Shown here: positions 18,380 to 27,376 of the stretch, one piece after another | Numbering within the stretch: the first letter of the stretch is position 1 | Layout of the letters: each line of letters opens with the position of its first letter | Assembly: GCA_022449545.1 (NCBI GenBank) | Contig: JAKUPN010000014.1 | Location: 1-51,537, forward strand | Direction: 5' to 3' | DNA length: 51,537 nucleotides | Source of the DNA: Alphaproteobacteria bacterium | GTDB taxonomy: Bacteria; Pseudomonadota; Alphaproteobacteria; UBA6615 | Program-made: the position numbers and the translations under genes | Notes under the pieces: generated by a model | Databases searched by the model: none | Seen by the model: the letters and a program-made list of their open reading frames with translations, nothing else | What the model was told of the DNA's origin: nothing

Positions 18380-18886
18380 ATGATTGATAGTATATTTAAC
18401 AGTGTTACCCGCGCTTGTAGTACGATAGCTGCCTTTTGGGCCTTATCTTTGGCTTTTCTAATTCTTTACGATATTGCTGGCCGTGCCTTTTTTAATTCCC
18501 CTTTTGATGGAACTATTGAGATTGTAGCTAACTCAATGGTTTCAATACTATTCTTGCAAATGCCTTATACTATTTATCGTGGTGCTCACCTCAGGACAGC
18601 GATTGTATACCAAAATCTTGGCGATTATGGCCAACGCACGATAGATTTTATTGTGGCTCTTTTGGGAATCTGGTTTTTTTATTCGATTGCACTTGGAAGC
18701 TGGGAGGATATGATTATTGGTTGGGAAGTTGATGAACGAGAAGGCGAGGGGTCGATTAGTGTTCCAATTTATCCGGTACGAACGCTACTGTTTGCCTTTG
18801 CGGGAATATCTTTAATTGCCTATTTATTGCTTGCAGTGCATGCGCTTTTTGGCACCCGTCCAGCAACAGAGGTGGCGGATCAGTAG
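18380..18886 (+). CDS. dctQ: TRAP transporter small membrane subunit DctQ
   Basis: The 168-residue protein has four predicted membrane segments (about residues 12-32, 45-65, 88-108, 130-152), the DctQ pattern, with the family-like FLQMPYTIYRGAHLRTAIV stretch after segment 2. It forms the membrane complex with DctM. The start has a good GGGAGGA site. It is divergent from dctP over 267 bases and followed by dctM after 89 bases. The split of dctP onto the opposite strand is a common but not universal TRAP arrangement. Confidence 0.9.
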   Translation: MIDSIFNSVTRACSTIAAFWALSLAFLILYDIAGRAFFNSPFDGTIEIVANSMVSILFLQMPYTIYRGAHLRTAIVYQNLGDYGQRTIDFIVALLGIWFFYSIALGSWEDMIIGWEVDEREGEGSISVPIYPVRTLLFAFAGISLIAYLLLAVHALFGTRPATEVADQ

Positions 18887-18975
18887 AGTTTAACCACTAA
18901 TATTGAGATAGTTTGAAAGATCGAATATCAAACTTCTAATGAAAAAGATTGAATAAATAGAGGAACGTTAGAGAA

Positions 18976-20325
18976 ATGGATCCCACAACAGTCGTAGTCT
19001 TGATGCTCATAGCATTAATTTTAATGGTTATTATGGGCATACATATTGGTATTTCATTAGGTATAACTGCGTTGGTAGGGACCTGGATGATGTATGAAGC
19101 CTATGAGCTCGCAGCTGGGCAAGTTGGTAGTGCTTCATTTTTTGCTCTTAGAAACTTTATTTTTGCTGTAGTCCCTCTATTTGTATTAATGGGGGAGTTT
19201 GTTAGCCGTTCTGGCTCTGCTGGTGACTTATACCGCGTAATGAATTTCACAATGAAAAGGGTTCCGGGTAGACTCGCCGTGGCTACTGTCGCTGGCAATG
19301 CAATTTTTGCGGCTGTTACTGGCACAAGCCTAGCCTCGGCTGCTGCCTTCTCCCGACTGGCTTATCCTGAGATGATAGCTGCGGGCTATAGTCGAAAATT
19401 TGCACTTGGCTCGGTGGCTGGAAGTGCATGCCTTGGAATGCTGATACCTCCTAGTGTACTTCTGATTATTTGGGGCATAGTGACTGAAATTTCCATTGGA
19501 TTCTTATTTCTCTCAGGAATTTTGCCTGGTATTATTTTAGCAACTTTAATGGCTTTTTATAGTTCAGGAATGGCCGTATTAAAGCCTTCTGTAGCCCCGA
19601 CAATCGATTCAACTGCTGGAGATAAGTTAACTCGTCAAGAAATTATAAGTGGCAGTGGGGTTATTGCTCTAATTTTCGTTGTACTAGGAACAATTTGGGG
19701 TGGATTAACAACTCCATCAGAAGCAGCCGCTATCGGCGCCTTAGGAGGGCTAATTCTAGCTCTGATCAAAGGAGTTCGTTGGGATGGCATCAGAGAATCT
19801 ATTATTGATTCGGGTAAAGTTATAGCGCCAATTTTGTTCCTTCTTGTTACAGCCCAAATGTATGCGAGGCTTCTCACTACAGGCGGTATCACAGGTATGA
19901 TAACTGAGGCCATAACTGGATCTGGTTTAGATCCTAATCTGGCAATTTTAGTGATGATTGTTATATGGCTAATACTTGGAATGCTTTTGGACTCAGGCTC
20001 TATAATACTTTTAACTGTTCCAATTTTTTGGCCGATTGCTCAGGCGTTTGGCTATAACGAGTATGCATTTGCTATTATGGGTATTCTTGCAATTGAAGCT
20101 GGCCTCTTAACTCCACCTGTCGGGTTATTGGTCTATGCAGTTAAAGGAGCAGTTCCGGATAAAACTGTGCAGTTGTCTGAAATATTTTCAGGGTCGATAC
20201 CATATTGGATATTGATGCTTTTTGTTCTAATTCTTGTTTGGATTTTACCAGATTTAGCGACTGAACCTATCGTTTGGAGCACGGATATTAAGTTTAATCA
20301 TCAAATTGGTTTTACTTGGCGATAG
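18976..20325 (+). CDS. dctM: TRAP transporter large permease DctM
   Basis: The 449-residue, strongly hydrophobic protein has about 12 membrane segments. Family marks are VPLFVLMGEFVSRSG, TGTSLASAAAFSR, SACLGMLIPPSVLLIIWG, LTTPSEAAAIGALGG and EAGLLTPPVGLLVYAVKG. It is the sodium-driven transport subunit of the DctPQM system. AGAGG precedes the ATG. A strong terminator follows at 20349, so dctQM forms one unit. The transported compound is unknown. Confidence 0.95.
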   Translation: MDPTTVVVLMLIALILMVIMGIHIGISLGITALVGTWMMYEAYELAAGQVGSASFFALRNFIFAVVPLFVLMGEFVSRSGSAGDLYRVMNFTMKRVPGRLAVATVAGNAIFAAVTGTSLASAAAFSRLAYPEMIAAGYSRKFALGSVAGSACLGMLIPPSVLLIIWGIVTEISIGFLFLSGILPGIILATLMAFYSSGMAVLKPSVAPTIDSTAGDKLTRQEIISGSGVIALIFVVLGTIWGGLTTPSEAAAIGALGGLILALIKGVRWDGIRESIIDSGKVIAPILFLLVTAQMYARLLTTGGITGMITEAITGSGLDPNLAILVMIVIWLILGMLLDSGSIILLTVPIFWPIAQAFGYNEYAFAIMGILAIEAGLLTPPVGLLVYAVKGAVPDKTVQLSEIFSGSIPYWILMLFVLILVWILPDLATEPIVWSTDIKFNHQIGFTWR

Positions 20326-20348
20326 ACTAACATTCTATTATTTTAAGA

Positions 20349-20377
20349 GCGATGCGGAATTGAACGCGTCGCTTTTT
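20349..20377 (+). terminator. Rho-independent terminator after dctM
   Basis: GCGATGCG (20349-20356) and CGCGTCGC (20365-20372) form an 8-bp stem with one G-T pair and an 8-base loop, followed by TTTTT (20373-20377) and more Ts. It lies 23 bases after the dctM stop. Confidence 0.88.
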
Positions 20378-20440
20378 ATTTTGTGCTAATGAATATAGTA
20401 TTGTCACATCCTAAAATCTTTTTAACTGAGGCGATTTATT

Positions 20441-20977
20441 ATGAGTAATATTAAAGTAATTAAAAAGTCTGATATGTTGAAGAGGGTAGCTTTGTGGAGT
20501 GACTTGAAACCAAATTCACAAATGTTCGTTGACACCAGGCTTCCAGAGCATGAAAGAGATTTGTATAGCGTTATTGGTCCGGGAGTTTCTGAAGATAAGG
20601 AAACAAGGCCAGCTATTACAGACGCGCAAGACTTTAACCTTGCCTATATTGGCGCGGAACCCGGTAAAGGCGCTGCACTTCATTCCCATCCGACTGTTGA
20701 GGTCTTTGTTCCTCTAACCGGAAAATGGTCCATCTACTGGAATGAAGGTGATGAACAAGAAGAGGTAATAATTAGTCAAATGGATTGTGTTTCTGTTCCT
20801 CCTGGAGTTTTACGAGGATTCCGTAATGTTGGTGAGGAGCATGCATTTCTCATGGGCATTGTTGGCGGTTCTGATAGCGGTCATGTCGACTGGGCGAAAT
20901 CAGTCATTGATCGAGCCAGAGAGACTGGTCTCCAATTAGATGAAAATGGCTACATTATAGAAGATGGTGATCGATAA
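20441..20977 (+). CDS. Single-domain cupin protein
   Basis: The 178-residue protein has one cupin core: GAALHSHPTVEVFVPLTG with metal ligands His81, His83 and Glu87, and the second motif VPPGVLRGFRNVGEE. There the usual ligand histidine appears replaced by Arg (GVLRGFRN rather than GVxHxFRN). It could be a dioxygenase-like, isomerase-like or sensor cupin. It stands between dctM and the convergent iron-sulfur subunit gene, with a GAGG ribosome-binding site. The sequence does not resolve a specific function. Confidence 0.78.
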   Translation: MSNIKVIKKSDMLKRVALWSDLKPNSQMFVDTRLPEHERDLYSVIGPGVSEDKETRPAITDAQDFNLAYIGAEPGKGAALHSHPTVEVFVPLTGKWSIYWNEGDEQEEVIISQMDCVSVPPGVLRGFRNVGEEHAFLMGIVGGSDSGHVDWAKSVIDRARETGLQLDENGYIIEDGDR

Positions 20978-20992
20978 ATATATTATCTTTTT

Positions 20993-21472
20993 CTATTTAG
21001 GTTTACGCTGAATAGAAATTGTTTCTATCGCATCCACTATTGCTTGGTATCCAGTGCATCGGCAGTAATTACCAGAGATAAACTCACGTATCTGGTCCCG
21101 TGATGGATTAGGATTCTCTGACAATAGCTCTTGAGCTGTTAAGAGAAATCCTGGTGTACAGAAGCCGCATTGCAGCGCATTTCGTTTAAGAAACTCGTCT
21201 TGAAGATCCGATATTTCCCCACCATCAGAAACTCCTTCTATCGTTTCCACGTTTGCCCCGTCAACCTGCGCAGCAAGCATTAGGCATCCTCGTACTATGT
21301 TGCCATCGACCCTTATGGTGCATGCTCCACACACACCGTGTTCGCAACCCACGTGGCTACCAGTTAGTTCGAGTTCATATCGAATGAAGTCAACCAAGTT
21401 TGTTCTTGCAGAAACTCTTCGGCTAACTGATTGTCCATTAACAGTTACGTTTATATCGACATTTTTTTCCAT
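20993..21472 (-). CDS. Molybdenum hydroxylase small subunit, two [2Fe-2S] clusters (CoxS-like)
   Basis: The protein has 159 residues from the ATG at 21472; an in-frame TTG at 21490 would add six. The N-terminal ferredoxin domain carries GCEHGVCGACTIRVDG and a later GC; the helical domain carries the second cluster, CGFCTPG...CRCTGY. This is the electron-transfer subunit of xanthine-dehydrogenase-family enzymes. It follows the FAD subunit gene by 30 bases. The molybdopterin subunit is not adjacent; the only one in the window is at 38069, about 16 kb away. Confidence 0.92.
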   Translation of the reverse strand: MEKNVDINVTVNGQSVSRRVSARTNLVDFIRYELELTGSHVGCEHGVCGACTIRVDGNIVRGCLMLAAQVDGANVETIEGVSDGGEISDLQDEFLKRNALQCGFCTPGFLLTAQELLSENPNPSRDQIREFISGNYCRCTGYQAIVDAIETISIQRKPK

Positions 21473-21502
21473 GGTGTGCTCGATTGTCAAAGATTGTCTA
21501 TT

Positions 21503-22357
21503 TTATGAAATTAAATCAGCAAGAGCACGGGCAGTTATTACTCTCGCTAGATGCATTTTCATTTCCGGAGGACCATTTAAGTCATCCATTGGGCTTAGAT
21601 CTGCTTCAAGTGCTTTTTGCGCTTCTAGTACTACTTCTTCAGAATAAGATTTGCCTTCTAGTAGATTGATAGCTTGCTTAGCCATTATTGGTTTATCTCC
21701 AGCACCAAAATATGCTAATCGTACATTTTTAAAAACAGAATTTTCGACAATACTTTGTGCTGCTAAACCTATGATAGCGTAATCGCCTTGGCGCCTGCTC
21801 AATTCAACAAACGCCGTTTTTTCATTCTGTTGTAACGTCGGAGCCTCTATGGCTATTAGTATTTCTGTTTCTTTAAGATTGGTTTCAAACAATCCAAGAA
21901 AGAAATCTTCAGCTTCTATTTTTCTTTCTTCATTACGATTTTTAACGGTGAAAATAAAACCCGATGCTTTAGCGACAGCAGGAAGTTCAGCGGCCGGATC
22001 TGCAAATGCAATACTACCTCCAATGGTACCACGGTTTCTTATGGCATGATGAGCTATGTGTGGTACAGCTTTTGAAATAAGAGGTAGGTGTTTGGTCACT
22101 ATGTCAGAGCTAATTAATTGATTATGACGAACTAAAGCGCCTAGTGTAACTTTGCCATTATTAACCTCTATGTCTGATAGGCCATCAATCTGATTAATAT
22201 CAATCAATACCTTTGGAGCTGATAGACGCATATTTAAGGTTGGCATAAGACTTTGCCCACCTGAGAGTATGCGTGCATCATCTCCGTATTCTTCCAGAAG
22301 GTCGAACGCTTCTTCAAGTGATTTAACTCTCATATATGAGAAAGGTGCCGGTTTCAC
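21503..22357 (-). CDS. Molybdenum hydroxylase FAD subunit (CoxM-like)
   Basis: The 284-residue protein has the two FAD-binding motifs of this family, LSGGQSLMP (near 32-40) and IRNRGTIGGSIAFADPAAELP (near 106-126), and the C-terminal CO-dehydrogenase flavoprotein domain. It passes electrons from the iron-sulfur subunit to an acceptor. The order here is FAD subunit then Fe-S subunit, without the large subunit. It is divergent from the seven-gene operon beginning at 22605 (247 bases between). Confidence 0.92.
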   Translation of the reverse strand: MKPAPFSYMRVKSLEEAFDLLEEYGDDARILSGGQSLMPTLNMRLSAPKVLIDINQIDGLSDIEVNNGKVTLGALVRHNQLISSDIVTKHLPLISKAVPHIAHHAIRNRGTIGGSIAFADPAAELPAVAKASGFIFTVKNRNEERKIEAEDFFLGLFETNLKETEILIAIEAPTLQQNEKTAFVELSRRQGDYAIIGLAAQSIVENSVFKNVRLAYFGAGDKPIMAKQAINLLEGKSYSEEVVLEAQKALEADLSPMDDLNGPPEMKMHLARVITARALADLIS

Positions 22358-22539
22358 GTTTCTATCCCCGCTAATCCATTCAATTGTTCACGCTGATAGT
22401 TATTACGTAGTTAATTAGATTATAATAACAGTTAAAGATAAAATGAAAGCAATAAAATAAATTAAGATATTCAGCGCATAATCACTCTGTAGTCTTATTA
22501 AATTACATTTTGTAGAAGATTCCACAAATAAATTTCCAT

Positions 22540-22570
22540 TTTACAGGCTAGACTTGTTTTACGTTATAAT
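22540..22570 (+). promoter_or_regulatory. Candidate promoter of the 22605-28084 operon
   Basis: A perfect -10 TATAAT lies at 22565-22570. A -35-like TTTACA is at 22540-22545 with a long 19-base spacer. Transcription would start about 25-30 bases before the GST start codon. Judged by eye only. Confidence 0.4.
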
Positions 22571-22604
22571 ATTTTTTTATGATCTCAAAATCATGGGGGG
22601 TATA

Positions 22605-23219
22605 ATGTTAATCATATGGGGAAGAAACACGTCTTCGAATGTTCAAAAACTATTATGGGCTAGTACTGAAATGGAACTCCCTTTTGAACGGAAAAATATG
22701 GCTGGAAAATATGGTTTCACAGACGAATATCTTAAATTGAATCCTAATAGCGTTGTCCCGACAATTGATGATGATGGATTTGTTTTATGGGAATCTAATG
22801 CTTGTTTGCGATATTTAGCTTCAACATATGGCGAAGGTAGTTTGAAATTAGTTGATGCTCAAATGCTTGCGAATGCTGATAGATGGATGGATTGGTGCAC
22901 CACGACGATGTGGAATTCGCTTCGTCCTGTGTTCCATGGGTTAGTTAGAACAGAGGAAGGTTTGCGGGATATAGACTTTATAAATAAAAGTGCTGAGGAG
23001 ACAGGTGAGATATTGTTAATACTTGATAGCTGGCTTTCTGATAAATTATTTGTATGTGGTAAACAGTTCAGTATAGGGGATATACCACTCGGTATTGCTG
23101 TTTATCGCTGGCTGGCAATGGATATAAAACGTCCTGAAAGGCCTAATATTCTTGCTTGGTATGAAAGATTATGTCAGCGTCCAGCATATAAAGAACACAT
23201 AATGATTCCGTTACAATAA
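22605..23219 (+). CDS. Glutathione S-transferase family protein
   Basis: The protein has 204 residues from the ATG at 22605, preceded by GGGGGG; upstream in-frame starts at 22593 and 22554 are disfavoured. The N-terminal thioredoxin-like half has WGRNTSSNVQKLLW, NPNSVVPTIDDDG and ESNACLRYLA, the glutathione-binding pattern; the helical half has FSIGDIPLGIAVYRW. It may conjugate glutathione or act as an isomerase or thioether-cleaving enzyme. First gene of a tight plus-strand operon; the next begins 19 bases later. Confidence 0.87.
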   Translation: MLIIWGRNTSSNVQKLLWASTEMELPFERKNMAGKYGFTDEYLKLNPNSVVPTIDDDGFVLWESNACLRYLASTYGEGSLKLVDAQMLANADRWMDWCTTTMWNSLRPVFHGLVRTEEGLRDIDFINKSAEETGEILLILDSWLSDKLFVCGKQFSIGDIPLGIAVYRWLAMDIKRPERPNILAWYERLCQRPAYKEHIMIPLQ

Positions 23220-23238
23220 ATGGCATTTGGTAAGGAAA

Positions 23239-24108
23239 ATGAAAATATTTAAGGATCGAGTACCATATTCCGCAATTGTAGATCGTCCACCTTTAAAACT
23301 TCCTGACGGAAAACGAATGGCTGTTTGGTTTATCGCTAACGTAGAAGATTGGGATGTCTCAAGACCTATGCCTCGAACAGTATTGCCCCCGCCTATGGGA
23401 GTTCCGTTGCTTCCTGATTTACCTAACTGGTCTTGGCATGAGTATGGAATGAGGGTTGGGTTTTGGAGAATTGCAGAAGCATTTAAAAAATTCAATGTGC
23501 GTCCAACCATGGCCGTGAATGGAAGGGTTTGTGAAAACTATCCACGTATAGCTGAGGAGGCGCTTAAGCTAGACTGGGAGTTTATGGGGCATGGCTACCT
23601 GCAAGGTCCTATGCACAAACATGATGACCAGCAGGAACAGATTGATAGAGCATGTGAAGCTATAAAAACCTTTAGTGGTAAAAAAGTACGTGGTTGGGAA
23701 AGTCCAGGGTTAACGGAGACATTTCAAACTATTGATTATTTGGCACGAGCGGGTATCGAGTATGTTGCTGATTGGGTTCTTGATGATCAACCAGTAGAAA
23801 TAGAAACAACAGAGGGGCCTATAATTTCTGTTCCTTATACAGTTGAAACGAACGATATTACCATGATGGCTTTGCAACAACATAGCTCTGAAGAAATGTT
23901 TAAGCGTTCGAAGGATCAGTTTGATCGTCTATATCTGGAAAGTGAAGAGACGACGCGGATTATGTCGATAAGTCTACATATGTATCTAACTGGTGTACCT
24001 CATAGAATTCGTTATTTGGAAGAAATCATTGAGTATATTCAGGGTCACAGAGATTGTATCATAATGACAGGTGAAGAGATACTAGATTGGTATCTGGAGA
24101 ATAAGTAA
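23239..24108 (+). CDS. Polysaccharide-deacetylase-fold (PuuE-like) hydrolase
   Basis: The 289-residue protein is a NodB-fold enzyme of the PuuE/allantoinase-like branch rather than a true polysaccharide deacetylase. Evidence: N-terminal WFIANVEDWD, the metal-binding EFMGHGYLQG region, GWESPGLTETFQTIDYLA, YVADWVLDDQPVEI, and PYTVETND. No signal peptide is visible, so it acts in the cytosol. PuuE relatives hydrolyse cyclic ureides or amides, or small N-acyl compounds. The ATG at 23239 follows AAGGA. It lies between a GST and a 2-hydroxyacid dehydrogenase in the same operon. Confidence 0.82.
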   Translation: MKIFKDRVPYSAIVDRPPLKLPDGKRMAVWFIANVEDWDVSRPMPRTVLPPPMGVPLLPDLPNWSWHEYGMRVGFWRIAEAFKKFNVRPTMAVNGRVCENYPRIAEEALKLDWEFMGHGYLQGPMHKHDDQQEQIDRACEAIKTFSGKKVRGWESPGLTETFQTIDYLARAGIEYVADWVLDDQPVEIETTEGPIISVPYTVETNDITMMALQQHSSEEMFKRSKDQFDRLYLESEETTRIMSISLHMYLTGVPHRIRYLEEIIEYIQGHRDCIIMTGEEILDWYLENK

Positions 24109-24130
24109 ATTATTAGGCAAGGTGGTCTAA

Positions 24131-25060
24131 GTGGCTCTATTAGTAACCCCCCCTGTTTTGGGAACCCTGGAACAATGGCGAGACGGTTTAAAATCCTTAA
24201 TGCCCGAACTTGAAATTCGGCTGTGGCCGAATATTGGGGATCCAGAAGACATTCATTATATACTCGTTGGCCGTTTCGATTTAAATGATATGCCAGATCT
24301 TCCTAATTTACGGGCTCTTATGCCGATGTTCGCAGGTTTAGATCACTTACTTTATCATCCCAAATGTCCGCCTGTAGCAATATTACGAACGGGACAACCA
24401 AGAGGCGATAAAGCTATGACAGAATACGCTGTCATGCATGTTTTAAGACACCATAGGAGAATGCAGGAGTACCAAATTCAACAAAAGCATAAAAAGTGGG
24501 AGGTTTTAAACCAAAAGCAACCACATGAACAGACTATTGGATTTATGGGTTTTGGGCAAATGGCAGCTTCACCCGCAAGGATATTGGTTGAAATGGGGTT
24601 TGATGTTTCTGCGTGGGTCAGAAATGTAAGAGAAGAAGATTTGGTCAAACTATATTTTGGCCAAAATGATTATATAAGTTTCTTACGAAGAACGAATATT
24701 TTAGTTTGCTTGTTACCTCTGACGAATTCTACTAAACATATTTTGTCGGCCGACACCTTTAAGGAATTACCCAGAGGGGCCTCAATTATTAATCTAGGTC
24801 GTGGTGAGCATCTTGTAGAGGAGGATCTAATTAAATATTTAGACAGTAATCATTTAAGGGGGGCAACTTTAGATGCAACTTCGCCTGAACCCCTTCCCAA
24901 GGAGAGTCAGTTGTGGAAGCATAAAAAAATCACAATAATGCCTCATGTGGCTCGACGTGTTAGACCAGAGAGTGTAGGGCCGCAAGTTATTGAAAACATT
25001 AGGCGTGATATTTCTGGGCTACCGTTTCTTTGGCAGGTTGATCGAGAGGCAGGATATTAA
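24131..25060 (+). CDS. D-isomer-specific 2-hydroxyacid dehydrogenase (GhrA-like)
   Basis: The 309-residue protein has the NAD-binding motif GFMGFGQMA at 137-145 and the catalytic set Arg224 (NLGRGEHLVEEDL), Glu253 and His272 (MPHVARR), as in glyoxylate/hydroxypyruvate reductase A. It interconverts a 2-keto acid and a D-2-hydroxy acid. The start is GTG at 24131 with AAGGTGG upstream. It is the third gene of the operon, 22 bases after the deacetylase-fold gene. A keto acid released by the downstream FAH-family hydrolase would be a logical substrate (inference). Confidence 0.9.
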   Translation: MALLVTPPVLGTLEQWRDGLKSLMPELEIRLWPNIGDPEDIHYILVGRFDLNDMPDLPNLRALMPMFAGLDHLLYHPKCPPVAILRTGQPRGDKAMTEYAVMHVLRHHRRMQEYQIQQKHKKWEVLNQKQPHEQTIGFMGFGQMAASPARILVEMGFDVSAWVRNVREEDLVKLYFGQNDYISFLRRTNILVCLLPLTNSTKHILSADTFKELPRGASIINLGRGEHLVEEDLIKYLDSNHLRGATLDATSPEPLPKESQLWKHKKITIMPHVARRVRPESVGPQVIENIRRDISGLPFLWQVDREAGY

Positions 25061-25131
25061 TATTTTTATTTTTATATTATCATGAGTTACTTTCATCTGA
25101 GATTTGAACCGATTGGGAAAGGTTATTAAAG

Positions 25132-25704
25132 TTGCGAAAAGATAAAGGCTCTGAATTATTAAATCGTCAATCTATCCCTCCAAGATTGGTGGGTGATCCT
25201 GGCCCTACAGATGATGACATTAATTATATGCTAGATGCGGCTGTGCGAGCTCCTGATCATGGTGCCGTCAGACCGTGGAGATTTCATGTTATACAAAAAC
25301 AAGCACTTGAACGTTTAGGCCAGGTTTTTGCTGAAGCCCTCCAAAGGAGGGATAAGGAAGCTTCTAATGAGGCGCTTGAAAAGGAGAGAAAACGTCCTCT
25401 GCGCGCCCCACTTATAATTACTGTCTGTGCTAAAATTGATGAAGAGAGAACGAATAAAATACCAGTTGTTGAACAAGTTGTTTCAGCAGGCACTGCATGC
25501 CAGAATATTCTGTTAGCTGCTCATGAAAGAGGGTATGGCGCTATGATGTTAACTGGCGCAAATGCCCATGATCCATACGTTAAAAGAGCATTTGGTTTAA
25601 ATGACAGGGATGAAATTGTTAGTTTTATCTATATAGGGACGCCCTCTTCACAATATATAGAAAAAGAGCGTCCCCATGCTCAAGAATTTACTAAATATTG
25701 GTAA
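25132..25704 (+). CDS. Nitroreductase family protein (YdjA-like)
   Basis: The 190-residue protein is a short FMN-dependent nitroreductase. Signature segments are QSIPPRLVGDPGPTDDDINYMLDAAVRAPDH, then RPWRFHVI, AGTACQNILLAAHERGYGAM and a final FIYIGTPS. The branch resembles E. coli YdjA. It reduces quinones, nitro compounds or flavin with NAD(P)H, and could supply electrons to an oxygenase. The start is TTG at 25132 with AAAGG before it. Its position inside the operon suggests a redox role in the same pathway. Confidence 0.87.
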   Translation: MRKDKGSELLNRQSIPPRLVGDPGPTDDDINYMLDAAVRAPDHGAVRPWRFHVIQKQALERLGQVFAEALQRRDKEASNEALEKERKRPLRAPLIITVCAKIDEERTNKIPVVEQVVSAGTACQNILLAAHERGYGAMMLTGANAHDPYVKRAFGLNDRDEIVSFIYIGTPSSQYIEKERPHAQEFTKYW

Positions 25705-25736
25705 TATATAACTTTGGATCCAATAAAATCTGACCT

Positions 25737-26291
25737 ATGACAAAATTCGATATACCAGAAAATTTAAAGAATATAAAATATTATAAGGCTCCTTCTGATT
25801 CACGGGTAGTTGCCATACATATAAATGGAGATTTTGATGAATTTGAACAGTTCCCTCCATTTATGGATACTCAAGAGGAACGAGATCATATCCTTAAAGC
25901 TTACAATGTTGATCCAGAATCTGAACGGAAAAATAAGGCACACCTAACAGCAGATGATTGGCCGTTGCAGGTGATAATGTTAAATCGAGACCCTGGAGGT
26001 ACCACGGCTGCTCATTATCACGTTCCGGATGAACCATTGCCGGATCATCCTACGAGACATCAGATTTTATTGTGTCAAAGAGGCAGTGCAAGAATTGGTA
26101 TTGTTACAACTGAAGGTGATTATCTAGGAGATGTTGTTTTAAAGCCTAATGATCTAGTCCTAATGCTAGAAGGGCATGAGGTTGAATTTCTTGAGAAGGG
26201 AACTCGTTTGGTTGAGATTAAGCAGGGACCCTTTCCTGTTACCGACGAAGCAGACAAGGTTGATCTGAAAATCAGGACTAATAAAAAGTGA
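25737..26291 (+). CDS. Cupin-domain protein
   Basis: The 184-residue protein has one recognisable cupin core: HYHVPDEPLPDHPTRHQILLCQRG with His93, His95 and a later His108-Gln109, then LKPNDLVLMLEGHEVEFL. The expected Glu ligand is not in its usual position. No obvious ribosome-binding site is seen, but it follows the nitroreductase by 32 bases and its stop overlaps the next start (GTGA, 26288-26291), so translation is coupled with the FAH-family gene. Function is unknown; a role with that hydrolase's substrate is likely. Confidence 0.75.
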   Translation: MTKFDIPENLKNIKYYKAPSDSRVVAIHINGDFDEFEQFPPFMDTQEERDHILKAYNVDPESERKNKAHLTADDWPLQVIMLNRDPGGTTAAHYHVPDEPLPDHPTRHQILLCQRGSARIGIVTTEGDYLGDVVLKPNDLVLMLEGHEVEFLEKGTRLVEIKQGPFPVTDEADKVDLKIRTNKK

Positions 26292-27346
26292 AATTAGCAA
26301 CATTTAGAGTGGAAACATCAATAGGTCCATTTGATCGATTTGGTGTTGTTATCCTTAATGGTGGGGTGAATGATACGATTATCAACTCTCGAGAAAATAA
26401 AGGGATTGTACTGGATGTAAACTTTATATTTGCGGCGATGGAGAATTCTAAAGGCATTGATAATTGCAATGAGAGGGCAAATATTTTCTGTCCCTCCAAT
26501 CTTGCTGCTTTTTCAAGTCTATATTTAAATGACTTTAGTTCTTTAGATAAATTAATTGATTGGATATCTAATAATAAAGACTCAAGAGGGCCCAGAGGGG
26601 AAACTCTTGCTTGGAGTTTAGAGGATGTATCACTTATGCCGCCGGTTTCAACTGTACCAGTCCTAAGGGATTTTGCCGCATTTGAGGATCATCTGGAAAA
26701 TACATTTGGCAAGATGGGGCTCAAAATACCTCCTGCTTGGTATGAGCAACCAACGGCTTTCAAAGGCAATCCGACCACGTTATTTGGCCATGATGTAGAA
26801 GTGCCTTGGCCGCGTTATACCGATAAACTTGATTATGAATTAGAGTTAGCAGTCATCATTGGCAAACCAGCCTTAAATATAGAGGAGAGCAAAGCATCAG
26901 AGCATATAATGGGCTACACCCTTCTTAATGATTTTTCGGCACGAGATACACAACGTGGTGAGATGAATGTTAGTACAGGTCCATATAAAGGCAAGGATTT
27001 TGCGTGGGGTCTTGGTCCGTGGGTTGTTACACCTGATGAGTTTGGTGATCCAGCAGATTTAAAAATGGCTGTTAGAATTGATGGAGAAGTATGGGCAAAT
27101 TCAACGCCTGGTCCCATGAAATGGACTTTTCCAGAAGCTATTTCATACACATCACAGGATGAACCATTACAAGTTGGAGAGGTGTTGGGTTCTGGAACTG
27201 TCAACAACGGTTGTGGTTTTGAAATTGATCGGTGGATAAAACCAGGATCTGTAGTCGAACTGGAAGCTGACCGCATAGGTGTTTTGAGGCATATAGTAGG
27301 TTCTCCTGAAGGAAAGCCAATAAGATGGAAGAGATCAGAAAAATAA
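26288..27346 (+). CDS. Fumarylacetoacetate hydrolase family protein
   Basis: The 352-residue protein has the FAH fold with its metal ligands: RDFAAFEDH (Asp128), YELELAVIIG (Glu184, Glu186) and LNDFSARD (Asp215), followed by KDFAWGLGPWVVTPDE and a late GEVLGSGTVNNGCG. Such enzymes hydrolyse the C-C bond of acylpyruvates or decarboxylate or hydrate related keto acids. The start GTG overlaps the cupin stop by 4 bases. A GST follows 30 bases later, a common neighbour when maleyl-type isomerisation precedes hydrolysis. The exact substrate is unknown. Confidence 0.92.
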   Translation: MKLATFRVETSIGPFDRFGVVILNGGVNDTIINSRENKGIVLDVNFIFAAMENSKGIDNCNERANIFCPSNLAAFSSLYLNDFSSLDKLIDWISNNKDSRGPRGETLAWSLEDVSLMPPVSTVPVLRDFAAFEDHLENTFGKMGLKIPPAWYEQPTAFKGNPTTLFGHDVEVPWPRYTDKLDYELELAVIIGKPALNIEESKASEHIMGYTLLNDFSARDTQRGEMNVSTGPYKGKDFAWGLGPWVVTPDEFGDPADLKMAVRIDGEVWANSTPGPMKWTFPEAISYTSQDEPLQVGEVLGSGTVNNGCGFEIDRWIKPGSVVELEADRIGVLRHIVGSPEGKPIRWKRSEK

Positions 27347-27376
27347 AGTCTTCAGGAAAAGAGAGGGAGAAGTATA

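Noticed and set aside
23239-24108. Peptidoglycan or chitin deacetylase
   Set aside because: No signal peptide or cell-wall domain is present, and the motifs fit the cytosolic PuuE-like branch.
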